Source of the DNA: Gynuella sp050296195
GTDB lineage: Bacteria; Pseudomonadota; Gammaproteobacteria; Pseudomonadales; Natronospirillaceae
Assembly (NCBI RefSeq): GCF_050296195.1
Contig: NZ_JBNKRB010000002.1
Strand: one strand, 5' to 3'
DNA length: 64,000 nt
In this document: positions 41,755-51,087 of the stretch, in pieces
How positions within the stretch are numbered: position 1 is the stretch's first letter
Layout of the letters: each line of letters starts with the position of its first letter
Made by a program: the position numbers and the translations under genes
Notes under the pieces: model-generated
What the model was told of the DNA's origin: nothing
The model's input: only the letters and a program-made list of their open reading frames with translations
Database searches by the model: none

Positions 41755-42003
41755 TCAGGCAGCCGTAATAATCCGGTATTTTTCCATCAGCTGGTCCTGA
41801 TTCTCAACCCGATTCGGATCCTTGGGAATACAATCGACGGGGCATACCTGCTGGCACTGAGGCTCATCGTAATGGCCCACGCATTCTGTACAAAGGTTCG
41901 GATCAATCTCATAGATCTCCTCACCTTCCGATATTGCACTGTTCGGGCACTCGGGTTCACACACATCACAGTTGATGCATTCATCTGTAATCATTAATGC
42001 CAT
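41755..42003 (-). CDS. YfhL-type 2[4Fe-4S] ferredoxin
   Basis: The 82-residue protein has two clusters: CINCDVCEPECP and a second with an insertion, CTECVGHYDEPQCQQVCPVDC. This is the ferredoxin of the Allochromatium type, with a long loop and a C-terminal helix. In pseudomonads a like gene (fdx) neighbours coaD, the same order as here. It is a cytoplasmic electron carrier; partners are unknown. It lies 13 bases after the coaD stop, so cotranscription is likely. Confidence 0.94.
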   Translation of the reverse strand: MALMITDECINCDVCEPECPNSAISEGEEIYEIDPNLCTECVGHYDEPQCQQVCPVDCIPKDPNRVENQDQLMEKYRIITAA

Positions 42004-42016
42004 TGAGTCTTACCTC

Positions 42017-42502
42017 TTACTGACTGTAACCATGAACTTCTGCCAATGCCGCTGCCACCTCAGGGTGAACAAACCTGGTAACATTGCCACCAAGTGACGA
42101 CACTTCGCGGATCATGGTAGACGATATAAATGATAAATGTTCTGTCGGGGTTAAAAACAAACTTTCCACCTCAGGAGCCAGTTGTCGATACATATTGGCC
42201 AGCTGAAATTCGTACTCAAAGTCAGATACTGCCCGCAATCCCCTGATGATGGCAGTAGCCTGCTTTTCACGGACAAAATCCGTCAACAAGTTACGGAAAC
42301 CGATCACTTCGACATTGGGAAAGGTAGCCAATACCTGTTTGGCCAGATGTACGCGGATATCCAGAGGAAATAATGGCTTTTTCTTTGGACTGGCCGCCAC
42401 CGCAACAATAACGTGATCAAAAAGTTTGGCTGCCCTGCCAACCAGATCAGTATGACCATTGGTAACCGGGTCAAATGTTCCAGGATATACAGCGATACTC
42501 AT
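42017..42502 (-). CDS. coaD: Phosphopantetheine adenylyltransferase CoaD
   Basis: The 161-residue enzyme makes dephospho-CoA. It begins MSIAVYPGTFDPVTNGHTDLV with the nucleotidyltransferase motif GxFDPxTxGH, then IIRGLRAVSDFEYEFQ and the ISSTMIRE motif. Start ATG 42502 fits the family; an upstream extension is not supported. It is followed closely by ferredoxin. Confidence 0.97.
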   Translation of the reverse strand: MSIAVYPGTFDPVTNGHTDLVGRAAKLFDHVIVAVAASPKKKPLFPLDIRVHLAKQVLATFPNVEVIGFRNLLTDFVREKQATAIIRGLRAVSDFEYEFQLANMYRQLAPEVESLFLTPTEHLSFISSTMIREVSSLGGNVTRFVHPEVAAALAEVHGYSQ

Positions 42503-42584
42503 AAGCTTACACCTGTGCCAGCTCAAGAAAACGGGGCGCGAATGGTAGCCGAAAACCCCGTTGCTCACAAATTTTGCCGATTCA

Positions 42585-43979
42585 CTAACGAATAAATATT
42601 TTCTGCATCAACTTCACCAGCCAACGATCATATGGCGGATTGAACAGCCGGGTCAGGTGAATTCGGCCGCGACGATGAATCCCTTTGGCATTGGAAAACT
42701 GCTGAAAACCTTCCCAACCATGATAGTGCCCCATGCCAGACGGCCCCACTCCCCCAAACGGAATACTGTCCACCCCGACATGAATGGCCGCATCATTCAC
42801 CATCGCACCACCGGAATGGGTTTGCTCCATTACCTGACGCTGTACTGTTACGTCATTACTGAAAATATAAAGAGCCAGCGGCCTGGGTGCACTATTCACC
42901 ATATCCACAGCCTGTTGCAAGTCACGATACGCGACTATCGGTAATAGTGGCCCAAAGATTTCTTCCTGCATGATACGCATTTCTGATGTCACTCCGGTTA
43001 CCAATATCAGAGGCCGGTGTCTGGCATCTGCCAAGTACTCCTGCGTCTTAATCACATTGGCCCCAAGGCTGGTCGCTTCCGCCAGCAGCTGATCCAAACG
43101 CGTCCGCTGACGGTCACTAATAACGTAAGTGCAGTCTGTATTGGTAGCCGCATCCGGCAGCTGCTGGCTATATAGCGCCTTGAGTTCATCAACGAGCTGA
43201 CCAACCTTGCCTTCAGGACATAACACGTAATCTGGCGCAACACAGGTCTGTCCAGCACTCATAATTTTAGGCCATAGCAAGCGTCTGGCGGCTTCACGGA
43301 TATCGTAATCCGGCGCCACGACCACCGGTGACTTCCCCCCCAACTCCAGCGTCACAGGGGTCAGGTTTTCGGCTGCCGCTTTCATCACAGCACGCCCAAT
43401 ATTCGTCGACCCGGTAAACAACAGATGATCAAAAGGCAAACTGGAGAACGCCTGTGCCACCTGACTATCACCATTAACCACTTGGACCAGATCATTTCCA
43501 AAGTACTGTTGACACAGCTCAGCAAACAAACGACCAAAGTTAGGGGTATATTCCGACATCTTGATCATCATTCGATTACCTGCCGCCATGGCCGAAACCA
43601 TCGGTCCGGCAGACAGCATCAACGGATAGTTCCAGGGTGCCACAACCCCTATGACGCCAAGTGGCTGATAAAGAACCTGACTTTGACCAGGGAAGAACAG
43701 CAGACCACTGGAGCGCCGGGCAGGTTTCATCCATCGACGCAGGTGGCGAAGGTTGAAACGAATCGCGCTGATTACCGGCAGTATCTCCAGAATACGGGTC
43801 TCATCCAGTGATCGCCGCCCAAAATCTTCATTGATAGCAGCTGCAATCTCATCCTGTTTCTCGACCAGCAATCGTTTTAATGTCAGCAGCCACTGCCTAC
43901 GTTCGTTCAGTGTCGGATAACGATGACCAGTATATGCGGTCGTTAATTGCTCCAAACCAACCGTTAAATCTTGCTGCAC
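42585..43979 (-). CDS. Aldehyde dehydrogenase (coniferyl-aldehyde-dehydrogenase-like)
   Basis: The 464-residue NAD(P)-dependent enzyme has VIGVVAPWNYPLML, FTGSTNIGRAVMKAAA, the catalytic Glu in LELGGKSP and the catalytic Cys in SAGQTCVAPDYVL. The C-terminal part ends in a hydrophobic-basic tail, as in calB-like and fatty-aldehyde enzymes. I start at GTG 43979 since GAGAGAGG lies 8 bases upstream. A similar gene stands in the coaD-rsmD interval of pseudomonads by memory. Substrate is unknown. Confidence 0.9.
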   Translation of the reverse strand: MQQDLTVGLEQLTTAYTGHRYPTLNERRQWLLTLKRLLVEKQDEIAAAINEDFGRRSLDETRILEILPVISAIRFNLRHLRRWMKPARRSSGLLFFPGQSQVLYQPLGVIGVVAPWNYPLMLSAGPMVSAMAAGNRMMIKMSEYTPNFGRLFAELCQQYFGNDLVQVVNGDSQVAQAFSSLPFDHLLFTGSTNIGRAVMKAAAENLTPVTLELGGKSPVVVAPDYDIREAARRLLWPKIMSAGQTCVAPDYVLCPEGKVGQLVDELKALYSQQLPDAATNTDCTYVISDRQRTRLDQLLAEATSLGANVIKTQEYLADARHRPLILVTGVTSEMRIMQEEIFGPLLPIVAYRDLQQAVDMVNSAPRPLALYIFSNDVTVQRQVMEQTHSGGAMVNDAAIHVGVDSIPFGGVGPSGMGHYHGWEGFQQFSNAKGIHRRGRIHLTRLFNPPYDRWLVKLMQKIFIR

Positions 43980-44091
43980 GCCATTGACCTCTCTCAAGGT
44001 TATCGAAAAAAACAGAATCAATCACGATGCAGCATCAAACACAATGGAACAGCTCTTGTGCTCACAAACAACTGCACATCCATATTCATTA

Positions 44092-44700
44092 TTAAAAAGA
44101 AGGCTGGGAATCGCCGCTATTACGGTAGAGACCGTACACCAGTGTTGAAGTGCTCTTTTCTTTCACCGGCAACCATCCTTCCGGTAACGGGACATCCGTC
44201 TCTCGTTCTATATATACCTGAGCATCTACCGTTAACAGAGACAGGAAACGCGGGTGATTCAATATTTTGTCCAGCCACCCCTGGTGAAAAGGCGGGTCCA
44301 AAAACACCAGATCATAGTTCTGCTCTGGCAGCTGATTTAAAACACTTAATGCGTCTCCCTGAACAACACTACCGTGCTCACACTTCAATACGGACAAATG
44401 CTGTTGCAAACTGCGACTCGCCGCAGCATTCAGCTCGACAAAGTCTGTCGCCTGCGCCCCTCGTGACAAAGCCTCCAGCCCTAAAGCACCACTGCCAGCA
44501 AACAAATCCAAACATCGGCAGCCCACCACCTCCACGGCCAGCCAGTTGAACAATGTTTCCCGAATACGGTCGTGACTCGGTCTGAGCCCCTGCACAGTTG
44601 GAAATGAAAACTTCCGGCCACGCCAATCTCCGGCGATGATCCTGAATTCGTTGCGCCCACTATGAGTCGTTTTTTTTCTGTTTTTCATCGTGCTCTTCAT
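44092..44700 (-). CDS. rsmD: 16S rRNA (guanine(966)-N(2))-methyltransferase RsmD
   Basis: The 202-residue methyltransferase has IIAGDWRGRKFSFP, TRDRIRE-like RPSHDRIRETLFNWL, the SAM-binding LDLFAGSGALGLEALSRGA and the catalytic DPPF in YDLVFLDPPFHQG. It modifies G966 of 16S rRNA. It overlaps the upstream M16-like gene by four bases. Confidence 0.95.
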   Translation of the reverse strand: MKSTMKNRKKTTHSGRNEFRIIAGDWRGRKFSFPTVQGLRPSHDRIRETLFNWLAVEVVGCRCLDLFAGSGALGLEALSRGAQATDFVELNAAASRSLQQHLSVLKCEHGSVVQGDALSVLNQLPEQNYDLVFLDPPFHQGWLDKILNHPRFLSLLTVDAQVYIERETDVPLPEGWLPVKEKSTSTLVYGLYRNSGDSQPSF

Positions 44701-45602
44701 TGATTGAAACTTTGCAAAACCTGCTGCACCTGCTGGAGAGTCAGCGCCTCCAGTCGCTCTGTCTGGTGGCTGATAAAAGTGTCTGGCAAATGATATATCG
44801 CCATTGCTGTCAGATAGCGGTGTATCTGCGCGGGCGAACGAAGGGACACGTCCGCAAATTGTTTCAGTGGCTGTAGTGCTGCAACATATTCCTGTTCACT
44901 AGGAGCGCGTAGCCAGTCAGGCTGTATTGTGGTATTCAACGTCAAATAACTGGTCGTACGCTGATGGTCCCAGCGCAATTGCAAATCATATCCCGCCATA
45001 CGGTGGGACAATATATCTGCCGCCACAATCATGGCCAGCTGGTCAGGGCTGCCAAATGGTGGACTGGCAATAACGCTCAATGCTGTCGGCGCAGGAATAG
45101 CAACATCCACGGCTTTGCCTTTGGCTTTATGTAACTCCGTGCGGACACTTTCCAGCATGCCGGCATCCACTTCGCCACTCATCACCAGAATATCATCCGG
45201 CATAACCGGTGACAGCCATTGATCCAGAAAGTCCAGGGTGAGCTCCAGCTGGGCTTGGGTAGCCGGAATGACAACCCTGGTTACGGCCATGCCATTGCGA
45301 AAACTAAAGGAAAAATCCTGATGTTCTGGAACATCAACCCGATTCACAGGCATACGCTTTTGTGCCACAGACAGTGCAATCAAACCACTACCAGGCAGGT
45401 TCACCCAGCGATCAGCCCCTAACCTGCCAATAGCGAGGGAACTGATATCAAATTTATAAATCGTTTCAGGTACCGACTGTTTTTCGGTTTTAGAGCCCAT
45501 ATTATTGAGCACCACAACCAGTGGAATCAGGACAATAATCAGGATCCACAATGTCGTGCGACTCAATTGTATGAATCCCAGTTGTTTTCGTTTGACGGAC
45601 AC
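44697..45602 (-). CDS. Membrane-anchored M16-peptidase-like protein, probably inactive
   Basis: The 301-residue protein has one N-terminal helix (about 14-33) and a soluble part. It shows weak M16 features such as RMPVNRVDVPEHQDFSFSF, ILSHRMAGYDLQLRW and the C-terminal ALTLQQVQQVLQ. No HxxEH zinc site is present and the size is about two thirds of a normal M16 peptidase. In pseudomonads M16 peptidase genes lie between ftsY and rsmD, the same place as here, which is the main reason for this call. It overlaps rsmD by four bases. Confidence 0.55.
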   Translation of the reverse strand: MSVKRKQLGFIQLSRTTLWILIIVLIPLVVVLNNMGSKTEKQSVPETIYKFDISSLAIGRLGADRWVNLPGSGLIALSVAQKRMPVNRVDVPEHQDFSFSFRNGMAVTRVVIPATQAQLELTLDFLDQWLSPVMPDDILVMSGEVDAGMLESVRTELHKAKGKAVDVAIPAPTALSVIASPPFGSPDQLAMIVAADILSHRMAGYDLQLRWDHQRTTSYLTLNTTIQPDWLRAPSEQEYVAALQPLKQFADVSLRSPAQIHRYLTAMAIYHLPDTFISHQTERLEALTLQQVQQVLQSFNQ

Positions 45603-45701
45603 GCGTTTATTATCCTTATCTATTACGTCAATCTGTTACAATCCGGCTATGGCATAATCGCCATCCCGTATTGCCACCGCTATTTCTGGATTTTTTCATA
45701 T

Positions 45702-46766
45702 ATGTTCGGTTTTGGAAAAAAAAACAAAGCGAAGAAAGCATCATCACAAAGCGTTGAAGCATCTGAACAACAAGCACCTGATGTTACTCCAGCAACGCCT
45801 GCTCCGCAGCCTGCCACTCAGGAAAAACCCCGACTGAGCTGGTTTGCCCGCATGAAACAGGGGCTGGGTAGAACCCGCAGTGGCCTGACCGACGGACTGG
45901 CCAATCTGTTACTCGGGAAAAAAAATATTGATGATGAGCTGTTCGAGGAAATTGAAACATTGCTGTTAATGGCAGATGTCGGTATCGATGCCACCCAGCA
46001 TATAATCAAAACCCTTACTGCCAAAGCATCACGCAAGGAGCTGTCGGATTCTGATGCTCTGTACCAAGCACTCAAACTTGAGCTGCAGGCCATCCTGACA
46101 CCTGTCGAACAACCCCTTACCATTGCAGACACCCAACACCCATACGTGATTCTTGTGGTCGGCGTAAACGGCGTGGGAAAAACCACCACCATCGGCAAGA
46201 TGGCACGCTATTTCAAGGAGCAGGGTAAATCAGTCATGTTGGCGGCCGGTGATACTTTTCGGGCAGCCGCAGTCGAGCAGCTGCAAGCCTGGGGGGAACG
46301 CAATGATGTCCCCGTCGTGGCTCAACATACCGGCGCCGATAGTGCCTCGGTCATTTTTGATGCAGTTGCTGCCGCCAAATCCCGAAACATTGATGTTCTG
46401 ATTGCAGACACAGCCGGGCGCCTGCACAACAAAGACAACCTTATGAGTGAGCTTGAAAAGGTTGTCCGGGTCATGAAAAAGCAAGACCCCGAGGCTCCTC
46501 ATGAGACCATGCTGGTGCTTGATGCCGCCACCGGCCAGAATGCTTTGAGTCAGGCGAAGATCTTTGGCGAGTCTGTCAACGTATCCGGCCTGTGTTTGAC
46601 CAAGCTGGACGGAACAGCCAAAGGTGGAATTATTTTCGCGCTGGCTCAGCAGCTTCAAATTCCGATCCGTTTTATTGGAGTTGGAGAAAGTGCCGAAGAT
46701 CTGAGGCCATTCGAAGCGAAATCCTTTACCGATGCCTTGTTTGTCAGTGAAGACAGCCCGGAATGA
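45702..46766 (+). CDS. ftsY: Signal recognition particle receptor FtsY
   Basis: The 354-residue GTPase docks SRP-ribosome complexes at the membrane. A short charged A domain (FGFGKKNKAKK then an acidic, Pro-rich stretch) precedes the N domain (DDELFEEIETLLLMADVG) and the G domain: VVGVNGVGKTTTIGK, DTFRAAAVEQL, IADTAGR and LTKLDGTAKGG. Start ATG 45702 is chosen over a longer frame that would run into the divergent gene. It overlaps ftsE by four bases. Confidence 0.96.
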   Translation: MFGFGKKNKAKKASSQSVEASEQQAPDVTPATPAPQPATQEKPRLSWFARMKQGLGRTRSGLTDGLANLLLGKKNIDDELFEEIETLLLMADVGIDATQHIIKTLTAKASRKELSDSDALYQALKLELQAILTPVEQPLTIADTQHPYVILVVGVNGVGKTTTIGKMARYFKEQGKSVMLAAGDTFRAAAVEQLQAWGERNDVPVVAQHTGADSASVIFDAVAAAKSRNIDVLIADTAGRLHNKDNLMSELEKVVRVMKKQDPEAPHETMLVLDAATGQNALSQAKIFGESVNVSGLCLTKLDGTAKGGIIFALAQQLQIPIRFIGVGESAEDLRPFEAKSFTDALFVSEDSPE

Positions 46767-47446
46767 TTCACTTCGAACAAGTCTCCAAGCGATATCTCGG
46801 AGGACATGAGGCGCTCAAAAGTCTGACGTTCAATATGGCTCCAGGCGAAATGGCGTTCCTGACCGGACATTCCGGAGCAGGTAAAAGTACTCTGCTTAAA
46901 ATGATTGCGCTGATCGAAAAACCGTCCAGCGGTCATATCCGCATCGCCGGACAGATACTAAATCGTATGAATCGCCGTCAGATCCCCTTTTTTCGCCGCC
47001 AGATTGGGTTGGTATTTCAGAACCACAACCTGCTGATGGACCGGTCTGTTTTCGACAACGTCGCACTGCCCCTGCTGATCGAAGGCGAGTCACCACGCGA
47101 AATCGGTCGCCGAGTCAGGGCGGCTCTCGACAAAGTGGGCCTGCTTGAACGTGAATCTTATCTACCCATTATGCTGTCCGGTGGAGAGCAACAACGGGTT
47201 GGAATCGCTCGGGCAGTGGTCACCAAACCCAAACTGCTGCTGGCAGACGAACCAACCGGAAACCTTGATCCCAAATTGAGCCGCGAGGTTATGAATTTGT
47301 TTGCGGATTTTAACCGAGTGGGAACGACTGTGTTGATTGCCAGCCATGACCTTGGCCTGATTGCCCGCATGCCTTTCCGTGTTATGACTCTGAAAAATGG
47401 AGAACTGGTCAGAGGTGCCGATGGAGGTGAACGTGCCCAGAATTAA
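46763..47446 (+). CDS. ftsE: Cell division ATP-binding protein FtsE
   Basis: The 227-residue ABC ATPase has Walker A GHSGAGKST, the signature LSGGEQQRVGIARAV and Walker B LLADEPTGNLD. With FtsX it regulates murein hydrolases at the septum. It begins with MIHFEQVSKRYLGGHEALKS, the usual FtsE start. It overlaps ftsY by four bases and ftsX by 26. Confidence 0.96.
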   Translation: MIHFEQVSKRYLGGHEALKSLTFNMAPGEMAFLTGHSGAGKSTLLKMIALIEKPSSGHIRIAGQILNRMNRRQIPFFRRQIGLVFQNHNLLMDRSVFDNVALPLLIEGESPREIGRRVRAALDKVGLLERESYLPIMLSGGEQQRVGIARAVVTKPKLLLADEPTGNLDPKLSREVMNLFADFNRVGTTVLIASHDLGLIARMPFRVMTLKNGELVRGADGGERAQN

Positions 47447-48395
47447 AAAAGGCGCTGTGGCCCGTAAGATTCACTTCGCCGAAAAACGGGACGCCTGGCT
47501 GCGACACCATCGTTATCTGGCCATGGATAGCATGAGGCAGATGCTTAAGCGACCGCTTTCAGCGGCCCTTACCTGGATGGTGATTGCCATCGCCCTGTCT
47601 CTGCCCACCTTGATGGTGATGGCATTGCTGAACCTGAAACAAATTACCGGCCCACTCAACGAAGGTGCTCAACTCAGCCTCTATCTTGATCAATCCGTAT
47701 CTACCGACCGGGCAGAAAAGTTGGCCAGAGAACTGAAGCAACGACCGGAAATCAAAAGCACTCGCTATATCAGCCCAAATGATGGTTTACGTGAGTTCAA
47801 AGAATTTTCCGGCCTGGGCAATATTATCGACAGTCTGGAAAACAACCCACTGCCCGCACTGATCGTGATTCAACCGATGGAAGAAACAGCGGCCACGGTG
47901 GAAGGCCTCAAAATCATGCTGGAAGCACTGCCCGAGGCAGATACGGTACAGCTGGATTTGATCTGGGTTCAGCGACTAAACCAGATCAGTCGGATTGCAG
48001 AGCGGGTAGTTGGCGTTCTGGGGCTGATTCTGTCTATGGCGGTGGTACTAGTGGTTGGCAATACCATCCGCCTGGCTATTGAGTCCCGTCGGGATGAAAT
48101 TCTGGTCATCAAACTGGTTGGCGCAACTGATGCATTTGTACGACGCCCATTCCTGTACATGGGCTTCTGGTATGGTCTGGCGGGAGGGATCTTTGCCGTC
48201 ATCATCGTTACAACCTGTTACTGGTATCTGCACGAGCCGGTTACTCGTCTAATCAATACGCTATCAGCAGGATTTATCTTTGAATCCATTCACTGGTGGG
48301 GAACGTTGCTGGTTATCGCGACATCCATCAGCATCAGTATGTTTGGCACCATCATGGCGGTCAGTCGCCATATACGGGCAATAGAACCAACCTAA
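47421..48395 (+). CDS. ftsX: Cell division permease FtsX
   Basis: The 324-residue membrane protein has a cytoplasmic N-terminus, a first helix (about 50-75), a periplasmic domain of about 110 residues that contacts hydrolase activators, and three C-terminal helices. Typical stretches are LYLDQSVSTDRAEKLARELK, PNDGLREFKEFSGL, NTIRLAIESRRDEI and IKLVGATDAFVRRPFLY. Start ATG 47421 has GAGG 5 bases before it; other in-frame starts are at 47397 and GTG 47433. It overlaps ftsE. Confidence 0.94.
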   Translation: MEVNVPRIKKGAVARKIHFAEKRDAWLRHHRYLAMDSMRQMLKRPLSAALTWMVIAIALSLPTLMVMALLNLKQITGPLNEGAQLSLYLDQSVSTDRAEKLARELKQRPEIKSTRYISPNDGLREFKEFSGLGNIIDSLENNPLPALIVIQPMEETAATVEGLKIMLEALPEADTVQLDLIWVQRLNQISRIAERVVGVLGLILSMAVVLVVGNTIRLAIESRRDEILVIKLVGATDAFVRRPFLYMGFWYGLAGGIFAVIIVTTCYWYLHEPVTRLINTLSAGFIFESIHWWGTLLVIATSISISMFGTIMAVSRHIRAIEPT

Positions 48396-48514
48396 ATTAG
48401 TAAAATCTGATACTGTCAGTCAAAGGTAAAAAAAGCGGCTAATACTTGATCTCAATCCTCAGTTAACGATAAATAATACCCTGATAAGGGAAGCCATTGA
48501 GGGCTAAGCCCGAT

Positions 48515-48541
48515 TGCATCGATATTTTTCATGTTATACTA
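48515..48541 (+). promoter_or_regulatory. Candidate rpoH promoter
   Basis: TTGCAT (48515-48520) and TATACT (48536-48541) are separated by 15 bases, shorter than ideal. The leader after it (to 48606) contains GTGT and ACAC segments that could pair, but a thermosensor fold cannot be claimed by eye. GAGGTGAAC precedes the rpoH ATG. Confidence 0.45.
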
Positions 48542-48606
48542 ACCGATGCATGTGTCTGCGCCTTAACTGATAGGGCAGGCTCACAACACACATTCGAGGT
48601 GAACAT

Positions 48607-49479
48607 ATGACTAAAAGCTTACCAGCAGTTGCATTCGAGAATCTGGCTCCAGGGCAGAATCTTGATGCATATATTCAGGTCGTCAACGGTTTTGAGATAC
48701 TGTCTGCTGAGGAAGAAAAAGAGTTAGCTGAGCGCCTGTATTATAAAGGCGATCTGCAAGCCGCCCGTCAGTTGGTCATGTCTCATTTACGGTTTGTCGT
48801 TCATATTGCGAAAAGTTATTCAGGTTATGGCCTTAATCAGGCAGACCTGATTCAGGAAGGCAACGTAGGACTGATGAAAGCGGTCAAACGGTTTAATCCC
48901 GAAGTCGGAGTCAGACTGGTTTCATTCGCGGTACACTGGATTAAAGCCGAAATCCATGAATTCATTTTGCGTAACTGGCGCATCGTCAAGGTGGCAACCA
49001 CCAAGGCCCAAAGAAAACTATTCTTTAATTTACGCAGCTCCAAAAAACGTCTGGGCTGGTTAAACCAGAGAGAAGCGAGAGAAATCGCGGAAACACTGGG
49101 TGTCAAAGAATCGACCGTTTATGAAATGGAAGGCCGCATGACTGCTCAGGATATGGGCTTTGATGCTGACAACGATGACGATGAGAGCGCCTTTCAGGCT
49201 CCGGTCTATACGATTGAAGATACTCGTTACAACCCTGCCACTATGGCTGAAAACGAGAATTATGAGGATGATGCCAACAGCCGTTTGCTGTCTGCACTCG
49301 AAGATCTTGACGAGCGCAGCAAGGACATCCTGATGCAGCGATGGTTAAGTGAGAATAAAGCCACTCTGCATGATCTGGCTGCTAAATATGGCGTATCTGC
49401 GGAACGCATCAGACAGCTGGAAAAAAATGCTATGAAGAAAGTACGGAAAGTGCTTGAAGCAGGTGGCATTGAAGTATAA
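48607..49479 (+). CDS. rpoH: Heat-shock sigma factor RpoH (sigma-32)
   Basis: The 290-residue sigma factor has region 2 (SHLRFVVHIAKSYSGYGLNQ, ADLIQEGNVGLMKAVKRFNP), the RpoH box QRKLFFNLR that distinguishes it from other sigma factors, and region 4 with SAERIRQLEKNAMKKVRKVL. It directs RNA polymerase to heat-shock genes and is controlled by chaperones. The ftsYEX-rpoH order is conserved in gammaproteobacteria. Confidence 0.98.
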   Translation: MTKSLPAVAFENLAPGQNLDAYIQVVNGFEILSAEEEKELAERLYYKGDLQAARQLVMSHLRFVVHIAKSYSGYGLNQADLIQEGNVGLMKAVKRFNPEVGVRLVSFAVHWIKAEIHEFILRNWRIVKVATTKAQRKLFFNLRSSKKRLGWLNQREAREIAETLGVKESTVYEMEGRMTAQDMGFDADNDDDESAFQAPVYTIEDTRYNPATMAENENYEDDANSRLLSALEDLDERSKDILMQRWLSENKATLHDLAAKYGVSAERIRQLEKNAMKKVRKVLEAGGIEV

Positions 49480-49498
49480 CAACGCTGATGAATTGATA

Positions 49499-49532
49499 AG
49501 CCGTGTCGAAACAGATTCGACACGGCTTTTTT
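49499..49532 (+). terminator. Intrinsic terminator of rpoH
   Basis: AGCCGTGTCGAA / TTCGACACGGCT with a 5-base loop, followed by TTTTTATT. It begins 20 bases after the rpoH stop. Confidence 0.95.
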
Positions 49533-49598
49533 ATTGTCTGCAACATTCAGTTAGAATCTCTCTACACTCTGGTTAACCCACTAAAACTAATACCCGTC

Positions 49599-49991
49599 AT
49601 GGTCAGTCAAAAAACCCAATTATATGCCCTTGGTCTGCTGGGAACAGCGGTAGCTCTGGGAGCTTTCGGTGCCCATATCATCAAAGATATGGTGACTCCC
49701 GAACGCCTTGATACCTGGCACACTGCAGCTCGCTATCAATTCTGGCATGGCCTTGCCCTGCTGATATTGGCAGAACACCAGATCCGGTCACCCCAAACAG
49801 TAGCATTGAAAACATGCGCGCGACTGTTTCTGGCAGGGACACTGGTATTCAGCCTTTCACTGTATGCCTTGTGTCTGACAGATATCTCTATACTGGGAGC
49901 TGTAACTCCTGTTGGTGGAGTTCTCATGCTATCCGGCTGGGTCTACTGGTTTACAACGGTTTTAAAGCAAACAAAATATGACAACAGATAA
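49599..49991 (+). CDS. DUF423 family membrane protein
   Basis: The 130-residue protein has four membrane helices and the DUF423 pattern: GLLGTAVALGAFGAHIIKD near the start, LDTWHTAARYQFWHGLALL, and LGAVTPVGGVLMLSGW near the end. Function is not established. Start ATG 49599 fits the family but has no clear ribosome binding site; a frame running back into the terminator is not used. It overlaps trmB by 14 bases. Confidence 0.9.
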   Translation: MVSQKTQLYALGLLGTAVALGAFGAHIIKDMVTPERLDTWHTAARYQFWHGLALLILAEHQIRSPQTVALKTCARLFLAGTLVFSLSLYALCLTDISILGAVTPVGGVLMLSGWVYWFTTVLKQTKYDNR

Positions 49992-50670
49992 ACAACTGAA
50001 AAAAATTCGCAGCTTCGTCATGCGCCAGGGACGGATGACCGAGGGGCAACAACGCGGTTTGGATGAGGTATATCCGAGACTGGGACTGAACCCTGAGACC
50101 GTATTCAACAGCCAGGAAATATTTGGCAACAACCACCCACTGGTGATCGAAATCGGCTTTGGTATGGGCGACTCGCTACTGCAAATGGCCATGGCAGAGC
50201 CCAACTACAACTTTATTGGCATTGAGGTTCACTTATCCGGTGTCGGACGCCTTTTGAATAATGCCGATAAAACCGGCGTCAGCAATCTGAGGGTTTATAA
50301 AGATGATGCGGTGGAAGTCCTGAAGCATTGTTTTGCCGACAACTCCATTGAACGACTGCAGCTGTTTTTCCCGGATCCCTGGCATAAGAAGAAACACCAT
50401 AAACGTCGTATTGTACAAGCTGATTTCGCCAACCTGGTCCGTCGTAAACTTAAACCGGAAGGTATCTGGCATCTGGCGACGGATTGGCAACCATATGCAG
50501 AACAAATGCTGGAAGTACTCACATCAACCCAAGGCTTTAGCAATACAGCCGGTGAAGGACAGTATTCTGAACGACCGGTTTATCGGCCAGAAACCAAGTT
50601 CGAACGTCGAGGCGTTCGCCTGGGGCACGGAGTCTGGGACTTAATATTCAAGAAGACAGAGATAGAATAA
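49978..50670 (+). CDS. trmB: tRNA (guanine(46)-N(7))-methyltransferase TrmB
   Basis: The 230-residue SAM enzyme has the binding loop IEIGFGMGDSLLQMA, GIEVHLSGVG, and the family signature LFFPDPWHKKKHHKRRIVQ. The C-terminal ETKFERRGVRLGHGVWDL is also conserved. It methylates G46 in the variable loop of tRNA. It overlaps the upstream DUF423 gene and shares one base with the next small gene. Confidence 0.96.
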   Translation: MTTDKQLKKIRSFVMRQGRMTEGQQRGLDEVYPRLGLNPETVFNSQEIFGNNHPLVIEIGFGMGDSLLQMAMAEPNYNFIGIEVHLSGVGRLLNNADKTGVSNLRVYKDDAVEVLKHCFADNSIERLQLFFPDPWHKKKHHKRRIVQADFANLVRRKLKPEGIWHLATDWQPYAEQMLEVLTSTQGFSNTAGEGQYSERPVYRPETKFERRGVRLGHGVWDLIFKKTEIE

Positions 50671-50957
50671 TGAAAAAAGACAAACAAAGAGTAGAATCAG
50701 AAGAATGGGATACCACACGTTTTGAGGTGTTTTTTTCGTTAAAATCCCATGACGAAACCGACCGCGACTTTGTCATTCTCGAAAAAGCCTATCGATCCAT
50801 GCCTGTTCCATTATTTGAGCAGTTTCTGGAGATATTTGTAGACAGAAATCACAATCTCCAAGCTAAAAACAAAGCCGGTCAGACGATGCTTGAGATTATT
50901 GCCAAACACGCGCAGTCAACAGAATATCTTCAAGCCATTCAGCAGCGTATTAACTGA
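50670..50957 (+). CDS. PA4642-family small protein
   Basis: The 95-residue acidic cytoplasmic protein begins MKKDKQRV and continues with a helical stretch DFVILEKAYRSMPVPLFEQFLEIF and an ankyrin-like NLQAKNKAGQTMLEIIAKH. This resembles the PA4642 family of gammaproteobacteria, whose function is unknown. It begins on the last base of trmB and may be cotranscribed with it. Confidence 0.7.
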   Translation: MKKDKQRVESEEWDTTRFEVFFSLKSHDETDRDFVILEKAYRSMPVPLFEQFLEIFVDRNHNLQAKNKAGQTMLEIIAKHAQSTEYLQAIQQRIN

Positions 50958-51087
50958 ACCTGATGACAGCAATGATACACGGACGTATCTTGTCACATAG
51001 CTGTTCGCTATCGGCATCATTCCAAAACGAATTATTTCAAATCCGCAGATACTGATACTCTGGTTGTCATTACTGGAGCTTCAGACT

